Positions 32,341-41,958 of a stretch of 64,000 nt of DNA are shown here, in pieces. The notes beneath the pieces were generated by a model. The model had not been told where the DNA came from, searched no databases, and saw nothing but the letters and a program-made list of their open reading frames with translations. The stretch comes from Linum tenue. Taxonomy: Eukaryota; Streptophyta; Magnoliopsida; Malpighiales; Linaceae. Made by a program: the position numbers and the translations under genes. How positions within the stretch are numbered: the first letter of the stretch is position 1; the number at the start of each line of letters is the position of its first letter. The stretch covers positions 26,701,608 to 26,765,607 of the forward strand of contig CAMGYJ010000010.1 in assembly GCA_946122785.1 (NCBI GenBank), given 5' to 3'.

Positions 32341-33054
32341 CGTGAAATTGACACGTAGATGGTGTATTATCATGTCACTCCAAAGAAAGATGGTCCATTT
32401 TAATGAGCCAAGCCGAACTGATGCTCGGCTCTTTTATGAACGAGGTGAGACAATCCGAACACGACCCAACTCATTTAATGAGTTTTGGCTCATCATTTCA
32501 ATCAAAATTTTGGCTCGAGCTAACAAACAACCCACAAGGTATATATCAATTTTCTCATTAGTATAATAAAGATGGCTCGCTAGTTACAATGTTGAGACAT
32601 CTCATGAGGTCATATTGAATCGAACGAGCTTTTATCAAGTTCGAGATCAAGCCGTTCGAGAATAGCTTGGTTCGTTAACAGCCCTACACCCTGGCCGATC
32701 GTTTTAAATTAGTTAGATGTAATATCTAAGTCAAAATTTTTGTCATTGGATTGTGTATTTAGATGTATCGTATAGGCAGTCGTATTTGGAGATTGCCTAT
32801 TCCTTTTGAAGTGCTTTTACAAAATACTTCTCGTCCTGTTGGTTTAAACCGAAGATGAAACCTTTGAATAACAGGTATGGACAAATAAGAGTGTTCCAAA
32901 ACAATACAAAAGAGTCTAGGGTTTAGGGTAAAAAACTTTATTTATATGTCTTATAAAAAAACAAGTCAATTCCATATTTGACCATAGTAATAACTTAAAA
33001 CCCAAGCAATACAATCTAGTAATAACTTAAAAACCGGATAAATACAAAATGAAA

Positions 33055-33125
33055 TGATGATGATGGGCGTCGAACCCAAGCCATAAGTTGGGCTTGCAAA
33101 CTGCTATCAGCTGGACTACAATCAA
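33055..33125 (-). mobile_element. tRNA-like (SINE-type) segment in unit 1 of the tandem repeat
   Basis: On the minus strand: GTAGTCCAGCTGATAGCAG (box A-like), then a short stem region, then GGGTTCGACGCCCATC (box B-like, GGTTCGAnnCC). It does not fold into a full tRNA and lacks a normal anticodon arm, so a tRNA-derived SINE is more likely than a tRNA gene. The same segment is at 34044-34116 in unit 2. Confidence 0.45.
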
Positions 33126-34043
33126 CGCTCTTTGTTCATTTGTGTACTCTTATTACTATGAATCATGGAAACTAATTGCTTGCCACTTAACAAACAAAAA
33201 CCAAGTTGTCTAAGCTGATTAATGAGCTCAACAAATTATGTACATTCCATTGGGCCAGAAGGTAACCAAACTAGCATCCCAAGTCAATTAATCACTTATT
33301 GAAAGTCTTCTGGACTTATTTTGTTCATGAAAACCAGCCATTATTATATGGTTGTAGTGAAGTGTGATGTTTATTGTCAAGCTATGTGGTAGAATTGTTG
33401 CTTCCTACGTTGAACTATATTGTTCAGCTTGTAAAACTAACGATCATAGCTAGCTAGGTATATATTTTGATATTTTCTGCAATCATTCCTTCCTATTGAT
33501 AGATGTTTATATTTAAGCACCTTCGTATTTTAATTTTCAAGTTAACTCTTTCTTATGAATCACGAATACTAATTTTTGATTGTTTGTGGCATGTAGTGTA
33601 GTAGGAAGCAACAAACAACCCACAAGGTATAGATCAATTTTCTCATAAGTATAATAAATATGCCTCGCTAGTTACAATGTTGAGACATCTCATGAGGTCA
33701 TATTGAATCGAATGAGCTTTTATCGAGTTCGAGACCAAGCCGTTCGAGAATAGCTTGGTTCATTAACAGCCCTACACCCTGGCCTATTCCTTTTGAAGTG
33801 CTTTTACAAAATACTTCTCGTCCTGTTGGTTTAAACCGAAGACGAAACCTTTGAATAACAGGTATGGACAAATAAGAGTGTTCCAAAATAATACAAAAGA
33901 GTCTAGGGTTTAGGGTAAAAAACTTTATTTATATGTCTTACGAAAAACAAGTCAATTCCATATTTGGCCATAGTAATAACTTAAAACCCAAGCAATACAA
34001 TCTAGTAATAACTTAAAAACCGGATAAAGAAAAAATGAAATGC

Positions 34044-34116
34044 TGCTGATGGGTGTCGAACCCAAGCCATAAGTTGGGCTTGCAAACTGCTATCCGCTAG
34101 ACTACAATCAACGTTC
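34044..34116 (-). mobile_element. tRNA-like (SINE-type) segment in unit 2 of the tandem repeat
   Basis: Same box A-like and box B-like segments as at 33055-33125, with a few substitutions (GTAGTCTAGCGGATAGCAG and GGGTTCGACACCCATC). It was copied along with the tandem unit. Confidence 0.45.
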
Positions 34117-34634
34117 TTTGTTCATTTGTGTACGCTTATTACTATGAATCACGGAAACTAATTGCTTGCCACTTATCCAACAAAAACCAATTTGTCCAAG
34201 TTGATTAACGAGCTCAACAAATTATGTACATTTGTGGGCCAAAAGCAGCAACCATTGGGCCAGAAGGTAACCAAACTAGCATCCCAAGTCAATTAATCAC
34301 TCATTGAAAGTCTTATGGACTTATTTTGTTCATGAAAACTAGCCATTATTATATAGTTGTAGTGAAGTGTGATGTTTATTGTCAAGCTATGTGGTAGAAT
34401 TGTTGCTTCCTACGTTGGACTATATTGTTCAAGTTCACTCTTTCTTATGAATCACGAATACTAATTTTTGATTGTTTGTGGCATGTAGTGTAGTAGGAAG
34501 CAACAAACAACCCATAAGGAAGCAACAATTCATTAAGGCCAGAACCCGTACAAAATAACATTGTGTTCACACACTTAGTACACTTGGATAACAAGAGAAA
34601 TGACATTAAGGCCGACACTAAGCTGTAATGGTAT

Positions 34635-35652
34635 TTAGTTTCCACGAGGAAAGAATAGTTTTACCAATAACAGCTCAAAATACGCATCGTTCCAAGGACC
34701 CAATGTGACCATAACCTCATAAGAGTTTCCACCAAGCAAGTTGACAAGGGTAACGAAATTGGCATTGACCATGTCTTCATCACTTACTACATCTGAAAGG
34801 ATTTTGCGTAAGTTTGCCGATGGAAAAACAACCTCAACATCCAAATAGTCATCCTCAATAACTAAGTGGATCAAATGAACTCTAGATGCAGCACACCATG
34901 ATGTCCTCAACTCGGTGACACGTCCGGAGAAGAGGTAAGAAGTGACCTGGTGTTTAAAACAAGAAATGGATTTTCAAAAAAAATTAACAAGCATTAACAA
35001 CACAATAAGTACAAACGAGATCGAGAAGGATGAATGACAAAAAAGTTTATTTCAATTACCTCGTCAGCGTCACCATTCTCTTGCAACAATATAAGACTGA
35101 CTGAATCCATAAACTCAGACATAGCTACTGCTTCCTCATACCGCAACTTTGCAACGAAACCAGGCTCAACCATAAAATCCCTACAAATAAAACCGTTACT
35201 AATGTCTGACCATAGGAAAAGGAAGCGGAGTAGACTGTCTAAGGATTAGTTGGTAAACAATACTTATGGGTACCATTGAGATACATCATCCATTGTAAGA
35301 AAATTACACCTAGGAAACCCAGCTCAATTTCTGTTCTTGCACGTAATGTGGATGTTCTATAGGAGTATAAGAACACATTACGTCAGCTACTCTAATCCAC
35401 CGTACCAAATAGTTAAAAAGCATTTACAAAAAAATACCTGCGGCGGTGGAAACGTGGCCGGCGACAACGCATGGTTAGTCCAGCAGATCGGGAGGGAAGG
35501 AAGATGACGATTGGAATTCCTTGTTTCAACAGGATTTTTCCTTCGCCTGCTCTTCTGTCAACAGACGAAAACCCTACCCTTGCTGCTCTCTCCCTAACTT
35601 TCTCCTGCCTTTCGTCCTGGGAACTTTTCGCAAATCTTCTTCCCACAACCAC
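34635..35652 (-). CDS. Spliced gene of unknown function (three exons visible)
   Basis: Exon 1 is 35652-35438 (basic, Arg-rich, ends CGCAG|GTATTT). Exon 2 is 35180-35060 (DFMVEPGFVAKLRYEEAVAM...ILLQENGDADE). Exon 3 starts at 34946 (VTSYLFSGRVTELRTSW..., IEDDYLDVEVVFPSANLRK, LLGGNSYEVMVTLGPWND). Splice sites are canonical and the phases agree: 215 bases leave phase 2, and 121 more restore phase 0. Exon 3 can end at a donor (TTATTG|GTAAAA, 34665) or read through to a stop at 34635. No further exon is recognisable to the left, where the tandem repeat begins, so the gene may be truncated. I do not recognise the family; exon 3 looks like a compact alpha/beta domain. The upstream GC-rich sequence (35660-35830) could be its 5'UTR. 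It could be a host gene or a transposon-captured fragment. Confidence 0.5.
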
Positions 35653-35659
35653 TCGAGCG

Positions 35660-37380
35660 AATCAGCGGCAGCGGTGGCAGGCGACTATGGTGGCTCGGAG
35701 GTGGAGACCGTTACTGAGCGACCAGCGGTGGATTGACTGGCGGAGGCGGAGGGGGAGGCTTGCATGCAAGGGAGGCGGAAGCGAAGGGAGGAGGAGGGCG
35801 GTTAAGTTTCCTTTCTCAAGGAAAACAGAGAAGCCTGCGCATGGGGGGAAGAAAAAGCAGGCAGATGGATTGATTGCTTGATTTTGTAGGTAAGTCTTTC
35901 AATTTTCAACTTTGCCATAATTGATCTGTGTTGGCAGAATAAACATAATGGCCAAGAGAAGTTGTGCCGCCAATCTGCTATTGCTAAGGGCCTTATTGGG
36001 CCTGGTACAAAAGGCCTGCTGTGGTGCATGTGAGGCCTTTTTAATGGCGAAAAAATGCGAGGCCTTTTTAATCCATCGATCAACTTATTTAGACAACAAA
36101 TAATCCGAATCGAGAGTGAACAAATAATTAGGGTCTCAAAACAACCTTCTTGACACTAGTGTTGTACATCAGTACATGCTTTGACTAGGAAAATATGAGT
36201 GCTAATATCCTCAAAGTAAAACTATTATGGTACTTTAGCTGTCTAGCGAATTTCACTGCTCATCTAGAATGACAAAGAACAATTATTCCACGTGATAGGA
36301 TCCTCTACGACAAAAATCTCATAAGATCTTCCTTGATCTATCATAACCTCATCGTGACTTGGCCATAGTTATCGATGTCATGATAGTGCCGGATATAAAT
36401 ATATTTATAAGGAACAAGACATTCTACCTCAGCTGACAAACTTCTATCAATGTAAAAATATTCTAGTCTCACTTTTCAACTATAATGTTATATACTACGT
36501 TACATGCGTCTTAGTATATGAAATCGTTTACACTACTAATTTTTTTAAAGCAACACTGCATCTCTTTGATAATAACAACCAATCCATTTTACACGCATCA
36601 GTGTCAAGGCAGAATATTGAACCATTCGGAACATGGAGCTTTGACGTTTATAAGTTTGTCAAGGCAGAATTTCAAACTTAGTTACTAGACTATGCTACAA
36701 ATGCCCTTTCACGTGGTTTAGCAAAGGTTTGTTTTGGGATGTACTAGTCCTTTGTACTAGTTTTGGGTTAACGCAAAGTTGCAAGGTGGAGGTGGGCACA
36801 ATGATGGTGTGTGACAAAAATGACATGTCGTGTAGAATTACTATTTATGAATAGTTGTAAAATAAAATTCTAAATAGAAAAATGAAATTTTTCCCAAAAA
36901 CTTGACTAGCAAGGAGAGGGTAATCTACTATGAACAAGTGATTTCAAAGAAGAAATATAAAACGGCTAATAATTATAAAAAAACTAAATATAATGGTTGA
37001 ACCTAGTATTCGAACCCTATACCTATTCTAGCAAACTTAATAGTAAACTACTAGCTTAACCACTATGTTGTCAAAGTTTCTTATTTTGTATGCTAAAGTT
37101 TGTGGAAACTATTAAGTGTGCTGATGTTAGCAAAGGATTAAAAAAAAAGTGAAAGCTAATTGACTTTATCGAACCATGAACCTGTTTTTTATTCTTTTAT
37201 TCTGGGCCGAATGCCCATTCTCACTTCGTTAGCCTCCATTTTTGGGCAACTTCTTTTAAAAATATTTCTTTGGGCTTCATATACCTAGTCAGCCCACATT
37301 CCATCTCGTGAGTGGTTGAGAAACGATCAAGCTTCACTTTGATCGTCTTCTTCATGTTCGTAATTCAAATTTTAGTTTTT
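35660..37380. other. Spacer with a tRNA-like SINE segment at about 36985-37075 (minus)
   Basis: No gene. On the minus strand near 37070-36990: TAGTGGTTAAGCTAGTAG (box A-like) and TATAGGGTTCGAATACTAGG (box B-like) suggest a SINE related to those at 19269 and 33055. The word TGTACTAG is repeated around 36735-36755. The plus-strand frame at 35471-35881 overlaps the unknown minus-strand gene in antisense and is probably a shadow. Confidence 0.4.
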
Positions 37381-37399
37381 TTTTTGTCAAATTCAAACT

Positions 37400-38790
37400 T
37401 CAGTTTTTTTTATAATGGTGATTGAATTAAATAGAAAAGGAGAGGTACACCGGTTCAAACAGAAAACCCAAACAAAAGCATCAGCAAGGGACTGATGAAA
37501 ACAAAAAGAAGAAAAAACTAGCAGTCTGGTAGACAAGACCACCCCCACTGCTAAGAGGGAAGAAAAAAGACGAACAAGAAAGAAAGGAAGGTCAGGCGAA
37601 CAAATTGCCGAAATGAAACAGGGGAAGGAAATCAAAAGGACAGGCGAACAAATCGCCTAAATGAAACAGGGGAAACAGAAGACTGATTCTTGTCGAGCTT
37701 GTTGTGAGCTAAAATCCAGGAGATGGTCATATTGGAGGCTTGCCGAGCAATGACACTGGCTGGAGCTTGAGTGTCTTTGAAGATGCGTTGATTGCGTTGT
37801 AACCAAACTAACCAAATTGTAGCGTGAAGGATGCAATATGCGAACCTTTCATTGAAGTTGCTAGGTGTTGCAGAAGGTCTGCAATTGATGATTGTAGAAA
37901 CGTCGCCTTCGAGTTGTCCAATGTGAGCCGCTCCTCTTCTGATTGTGTTCCAAACGTCTTGGATGAAGTCAAAATTAACAAATAGATGATTAGCATCTTC
38001 TTCTTCACGACAACAAAGGATACAACGGTTGGGAAGAGCGATTCCCCTCTTCCTAAGAACATCCATAGTGTTAATCTTCTTATCCCAGAGTGTCCAGAGG
38101 AAGAAACAAATTTTGCTAGGGATGATTGGTTTCCAGATTGTTGCAGCTTCAAAGTTGTTGATGCCAGGGAATTTATCATGTGTCATGCTTCTGAAAATAG
38201 AATTAACAGAAAAACCACACTCTGGATTCGGGATCCATATGAACCTGCAAGGGCTGTTAGCGGATAAAACGAAGTTTCTAGTGTGTAACAGATTTATGAG
38301 CCTCACTCTCTCATATTCAGCACCACCCCTCAAATTATGATTCAAATTAAGATTCCAAGTTACCTCATTATTCTCTAAAGAGACCAAATCGCTGATCCGG
38401 GCAGCAGGATTAGAAGCGACAACAGCAACCCTCAGATAGTCTTCAGCAAGGATAGAATCCGAAGCACATTTATCAAACCAAAAGGAGACATGACCGCCAC
38501 TCCCAGGGTCAATTTGAGTATATTTCCAGAAAGAAGGATACACCTTGGAGATGTTGGCCCACGAAGAACTCGAAAAACCAGTCCTGATCTTGTCTGTTTG
38601 CCAATCGGAGAGAGTGTTAGGGTACTTGATGTTAATCAATTATCTCCACCGCCTATTCTTCTCAGTTGCAAATTTCCATAGCCACTTAGTCAAGAGAGCA
38701 GAATTGAAAGAAGCAAGATCGCATAAGCCAAGGCCCCCATTCGATTTAGCCGCTTTCGACGAAGGTCTCTGCAACTCGTTCGAGAATCCA
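37400..38790 (-). mobile_element. LINE (non-LTR retrotransposon), 5'-truncated 3' part
   Basis: On the minus strand the end of the reverse transcriptase is visible (SKAAKSNGGLGLCDLASFN then ALLTKWLWKFATEKNRRW). After an in-frame TAA (38640-38642) comes a 335-residue frame with the zf-RVT domain: PSKICFFLWTLWDKKINTMD then CILCCREEEDANHLFVNFDF and WNTIRRG. It ends with the typical W-L-Q-R-N-Q-R-I-F segment. Poly-T tracts at 37376-37412 mark the A-rich 3' tail on the minus strand. The upstream part of ORF2 (RT core, endonuclease) and ORF1 are missing, as expected from incomplete reverse transcription. Confidence 0.85.
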
Positions 38791-38873
38791 TAACGCCAAT
38801 CGCCAGAAAAAGCGAGCAGAGGAGCAACCTTCCTTCTTCTTCTGGTTGCAAGGATTCGAAATCCCTTCTGCAA
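37632..38873 (-). pseudogene. LINE ORF2 C-terminal pseudogene
   Basis: Two adjacent open stretches in the same frame (38873-38640 and 38639-37632), separated only by one TAA. The RT thumb-like motif GGLGLCDL and the zf-RVT Cys/His region (C-I-L-C-C ... H-L-F) are recognisable. The homology starts near 38780; residues before that are probably non-LINE sequence joined at the truncation point. Confidence 0.8.
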
Positions 38874-39014
38874 GGAGAGTCTAAGTTGTTGGTGAGCGAT
38901 GAATTTGAGGCCGACAAGGGAGATTAGAAAGGGTAGGGAGAGGGGTAGCGGCGTCTAGCGGCGGAGGACAGAGGAACAGGGGAAGGGGATAGGGTATTGA
39001 AAATGATAGGGTTC

Positions 39015-40578
39015 TGATGACTCGATATTTGCACAGGTTTTCCCCTTTGTTCCTTGATCATTTAAGCTTGCATTATTGCTTCTTTGGCCTATTTTACGCT
39101 AGGTTGTGTTCCTTTGTCACATTTCAGGTCCTAGCACATAAAGTGAAGCATTGGCGCAAGTTTCAAGTCAATCAGAGATCAATTGGCGATTCGGGAGAAG
39201 AAACTCTGGCATGACCTGAAGAAGAATGGATTTCTACCTCACTTAATGGACAAAGAATCGTGCAAGTTTGACATGGAAAGAAAGAGGACGAGACTACGAG
39301 CGTCTGGGATCAAACGGCGACTGATTCGGAGTCCGGACGAGGGAGAAACGAAGCATTGAATATAGGAGAACAGGTTCGGAAGTAAAAACACGGGCAGGAG
39401 GCCTTCAAAACACGGCCGTGTTCTGTGACCGTGCTTTTACTGCCGAGAGCAAATCCGAGTTTGGCAGACATGAGCTGATTACACGGGCGGGGCCGAGACA
39501 AAGCACGGGCGTGTTTTCCCAAAGCACGGCCGTGTTCTCCCAAAAGCACGGCCGTGTTTTCACCAACATGTGGCCGTGTAATTAACCCTAGCCAAAGCAC
39601 GGGCGGGCTGAGGCAAAGCATGGCCGTGCCCTCGACAGTGCTTTGGCCAATGATGCCCTTTTAGGCAGATTTCAGCCAAATTGAGAGGGGATTCGAGTTT
39701 TTTGAGAGATAGAACGATTCCTAGAGAGAGAAAGCGACGAACAAGAGTCTCCAAGTGCCCTAGATCGATCTTCAACACCATTGGAGCTTGGTTTGAGCTT
39801 GGAGAAGTGCCGATTCAACGTCCAGGAGCAGAAATCCATCTTCACAGTATGATTTCCGCGTCTGATTCTGCTTTTGCTTCTCTCTCCATGGAGTAGTTCT
39901 CCCATTCATCTGGGTGTGGGAAACCCTAGTTCTGTATGTTGAGATTGATTGTATGAACCCAAGTACTGATTCTGTGATTGATTATATTCGATTGAGGTTT
40001 TATGATTGAATGACTTGAATCCTGATCAAATTCCTGTTGTTTCTGCTTTAACCTAGAATGAGAATATCTGCCTAGGTTAATAGAGTATCCTTGATTGAAG
40101 GTAGGGAGTTGGTGACTTTAGTCGAGGAGCCAACTCACTATTCTGTACCGGATTTACTCCGGTAGTGGAGGTTTTGTTCTTAGGGCCTCAATCTGTCGAC
40201 TCCGGTGGAGGTTAGTCGCCCGCTAGAGAGTCAGATTGAGAGGGTCTGAAGACCTTTAGTCGAGACTTCAGGCTGTTTAAGAACCTTCCGCAGTATAATC
40301 TTCATAGAAACTGAACTTGGTAATTACAATCCGGCTTAACTGCAGACTAGGGGGAACCATATCCGGGTGACCTCTTTAACCTGAATACAACCAGTTTACT
40401 TGCTTTGTTTGTTTGGTAGTTTAGACTTGCACTCCAGTTTTATTGCTAGATAACAAGAACTCATTGAGTAGTCAGCAAATCTAGGACCCGGGTTGACATA
40501 TAAACCTAACCCGCTATACTACACTTTAGGAAGTGGTTTCACTTGGCCAATTCCTAGGGTGACAGTAGAAGTGAGTCA
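39015..40578 (+). mobile_element. Athila-like solo LTR
   Basis: 1564 bp from TGATGACTCGATATTTGCAC to GTGAGTCA with a perfect 5-bp duplication GGTTC (39010-39014 and 40579-40583). It aligns with the solo LTR at 15591-16978 in the first 150 bases and again from about 39700 to 40560. Its ACGG/CCGT word block (39388-39640) uses a different flanking alphabet (CACGGGC, CACGGCCGTG). Confidence 0.85.
39388..39640 (+). repeat. ACGG/CCGT inverted-word block, CACGG type
   Basis: Within the solo LTR the words CACGGGC, CACGGCCGTG and GACCGTGC recur about ten times in 250 bp, nearly always as CACGG or its inverse CCGTG. Confidence 0.8.
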
Positions 40579-40965
40579 GGTTCGAACGAAGCATCTAAAC
40601 AAAAATGGAGAAGAGAGGGTCAGGATTGGGGGAACGAAGTGCGGGTAGGGTTGGATGGGGTAGGTACGGAGGTACCTTTATGTTTTGGGGTGGTTCTTGA
40701 ATTTTGGGTCAATCAAAATATTGAAAAAACCCAACCCAACTCAAACTACCCAACCCACGGCATAGTGGACTAAAATGAAAGAAAACCTAATTCTATGAGT
40801 CTTCCTGTAATTTTATTTAATTAAATCACTAATATATAAATCAATTAACCAGAAATAATCTCAGCCGTCGAGATCACATGTACGGTCAAGATCGTCAAGG
40901 TACGCCATACCCCGGATTTTACCCGGGGTACCATAGAACTCGCCATATATATATGAGGGTATTAG

Positions 40966-41955
40966 CTAGGGTGAGTGTATAATTTCCCACGGCTGATTAG
41001 GTTTTCCCGGGAAAATAGTTAGTTTTTAGCAATGGGGTGTACGGTATGAACTTAGGGTTGGCTCACAAATGGATTTTGGACTGGGCCTGGTGAGTGGTGA
41101 GTTGTTTGAGGTTGTAAGCATGCCGCAAAAAGTGGGATATAGTGTGGTCAATGGGTTTGTGGTAAGGTGTATTGTATTGGTTTGTAGAAATAAATTTCCT
41201 TGGGAAGGTGATAAAATTAATAAATTAGATCATGGATGCACACAATGAGAAAACATAAAATGGGTTCTAGCAAAAAAATAAAAGGGAAACAAAAATGGGG
41301 AGAAACTAGGGTTTTGAAGAACAGAAAGAGAAAAGGGAAGAGACACGATTCGTAGGATACGAAGAGATTGCTCATATCCAAAGCTCGGAGGAACGGACTA
41401 GAGTGATCGAAGAAACAGAGACAATAATACACACCACTTCCAGGAGACACTATTATTACTAATTTCATTTATGAAGACAAGAACAAAATAACAGTAGCTA
41501 CTAACCTCGGATAAGAGTCAAAGGAAGATAGAAATGAAAATAAGAACACACTCTCGTTGTAGATCAATAGCCCTCTTCCACTCTGAGAAAAATGACTACC
41601 ATCCAACAAAGATTATTGTTTAAATAGCCGACTGACAACAACTAGTCGTTGCACACCAATCTTTTTTCTCAAGAAACTTTCCTTCTTTTGAGAAGACAGT
41701 AAACATTCTTTCCTTCTTGGTGCAAAACGACAATAAAACTAGACGTTGCTTAACATTTGAGGAGTCTGTGTCAAAACATGATGGTAGGGGCTCGGTCCAC
41801 TTTGAAATAACTCTAATAAGTCTGTCCTTCTGGCCCATCGTATCATCCTTTACAGCTCACCGAAGAATGGGAGGCAAATTAGGTATATAAATTTGCGGAA
41901 GCCGACCTGCGCCTCTAGGGTTGTATTTCACCGAGAACCAACAACAACGTGCAGA
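40966..41955. other. Spacer upstream of transposase copy 2
   Basis: No gene recognised. The minus strand 41217-41468 has an open stretch, but it is made of low-complexity Phe/Leu codons. If the MULE begins here, its terminal inverted repeat should lie in this interval, but I could not match it to sequence near 60900. Confidence 0.4.
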
Positions 41956-41958
41956 AGA

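Larger units (their letters stand above)
32522..34510. repeat. Tandem duplication of about 1 kb
   Basis: Unit 1 (32522-33609, 1088 bp) and unit 2 (33610-34501, 892 bp) both begin ACAAACAACCCACAAGG; a third start lies at 34502 (ACAAACAACCCATAAGG), after which the homology ends within about 10 bases. Unit 2 lacks about 108 bases after CTACACCCTGGCC and about 110 bases after CTATATTGTTCA, and has an extra GTGGGCCAAAAGCAGCAA near 34232. Otherwise the units are very similar. No protein-coding capacity is apparent; each unit holds a tRNA-like segment on the minus strand. Confidence 0.88.
38790..40965 (-). mobile_element. Cargo-carrying repeat element, copy 2, split by a solo LTR
   Basis: From 40965 leftwards the minus strand repeats the end of copy 1 (21850 onward): the CCCCGG stem-loop, GTGATCTCGACGGCTGAGATT, and TTGACCCAAAA..., then CTCTCTTCTCCATTTTT. 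Homology fades near 40600, and the cargo (CT-rich 5'UTR-like sequence 38890-39010, continuing into other sequence) differs from copy 1. The solo LTR at 39015-40578 lies within it. The far end is not located and may have been replaced by the LINE. Confidence 0.45.

Noticed and set aside
33055..33125. Functional tRNA gene
   Set aside because: Box A- and box B-like segments are present, but a complete cloverleaf with an acceptor stem cannot be drawn, and the segment is repeated within a tandem repeat; a SINE-type relic is more likely.
35471..35881. 136-codon plus-strand frame
   Set aside because: It is antisense to exon 1 and the probable 5'UTR of the spliced minus-strand gene, and its composition is that of GC-rich UTR sequence.
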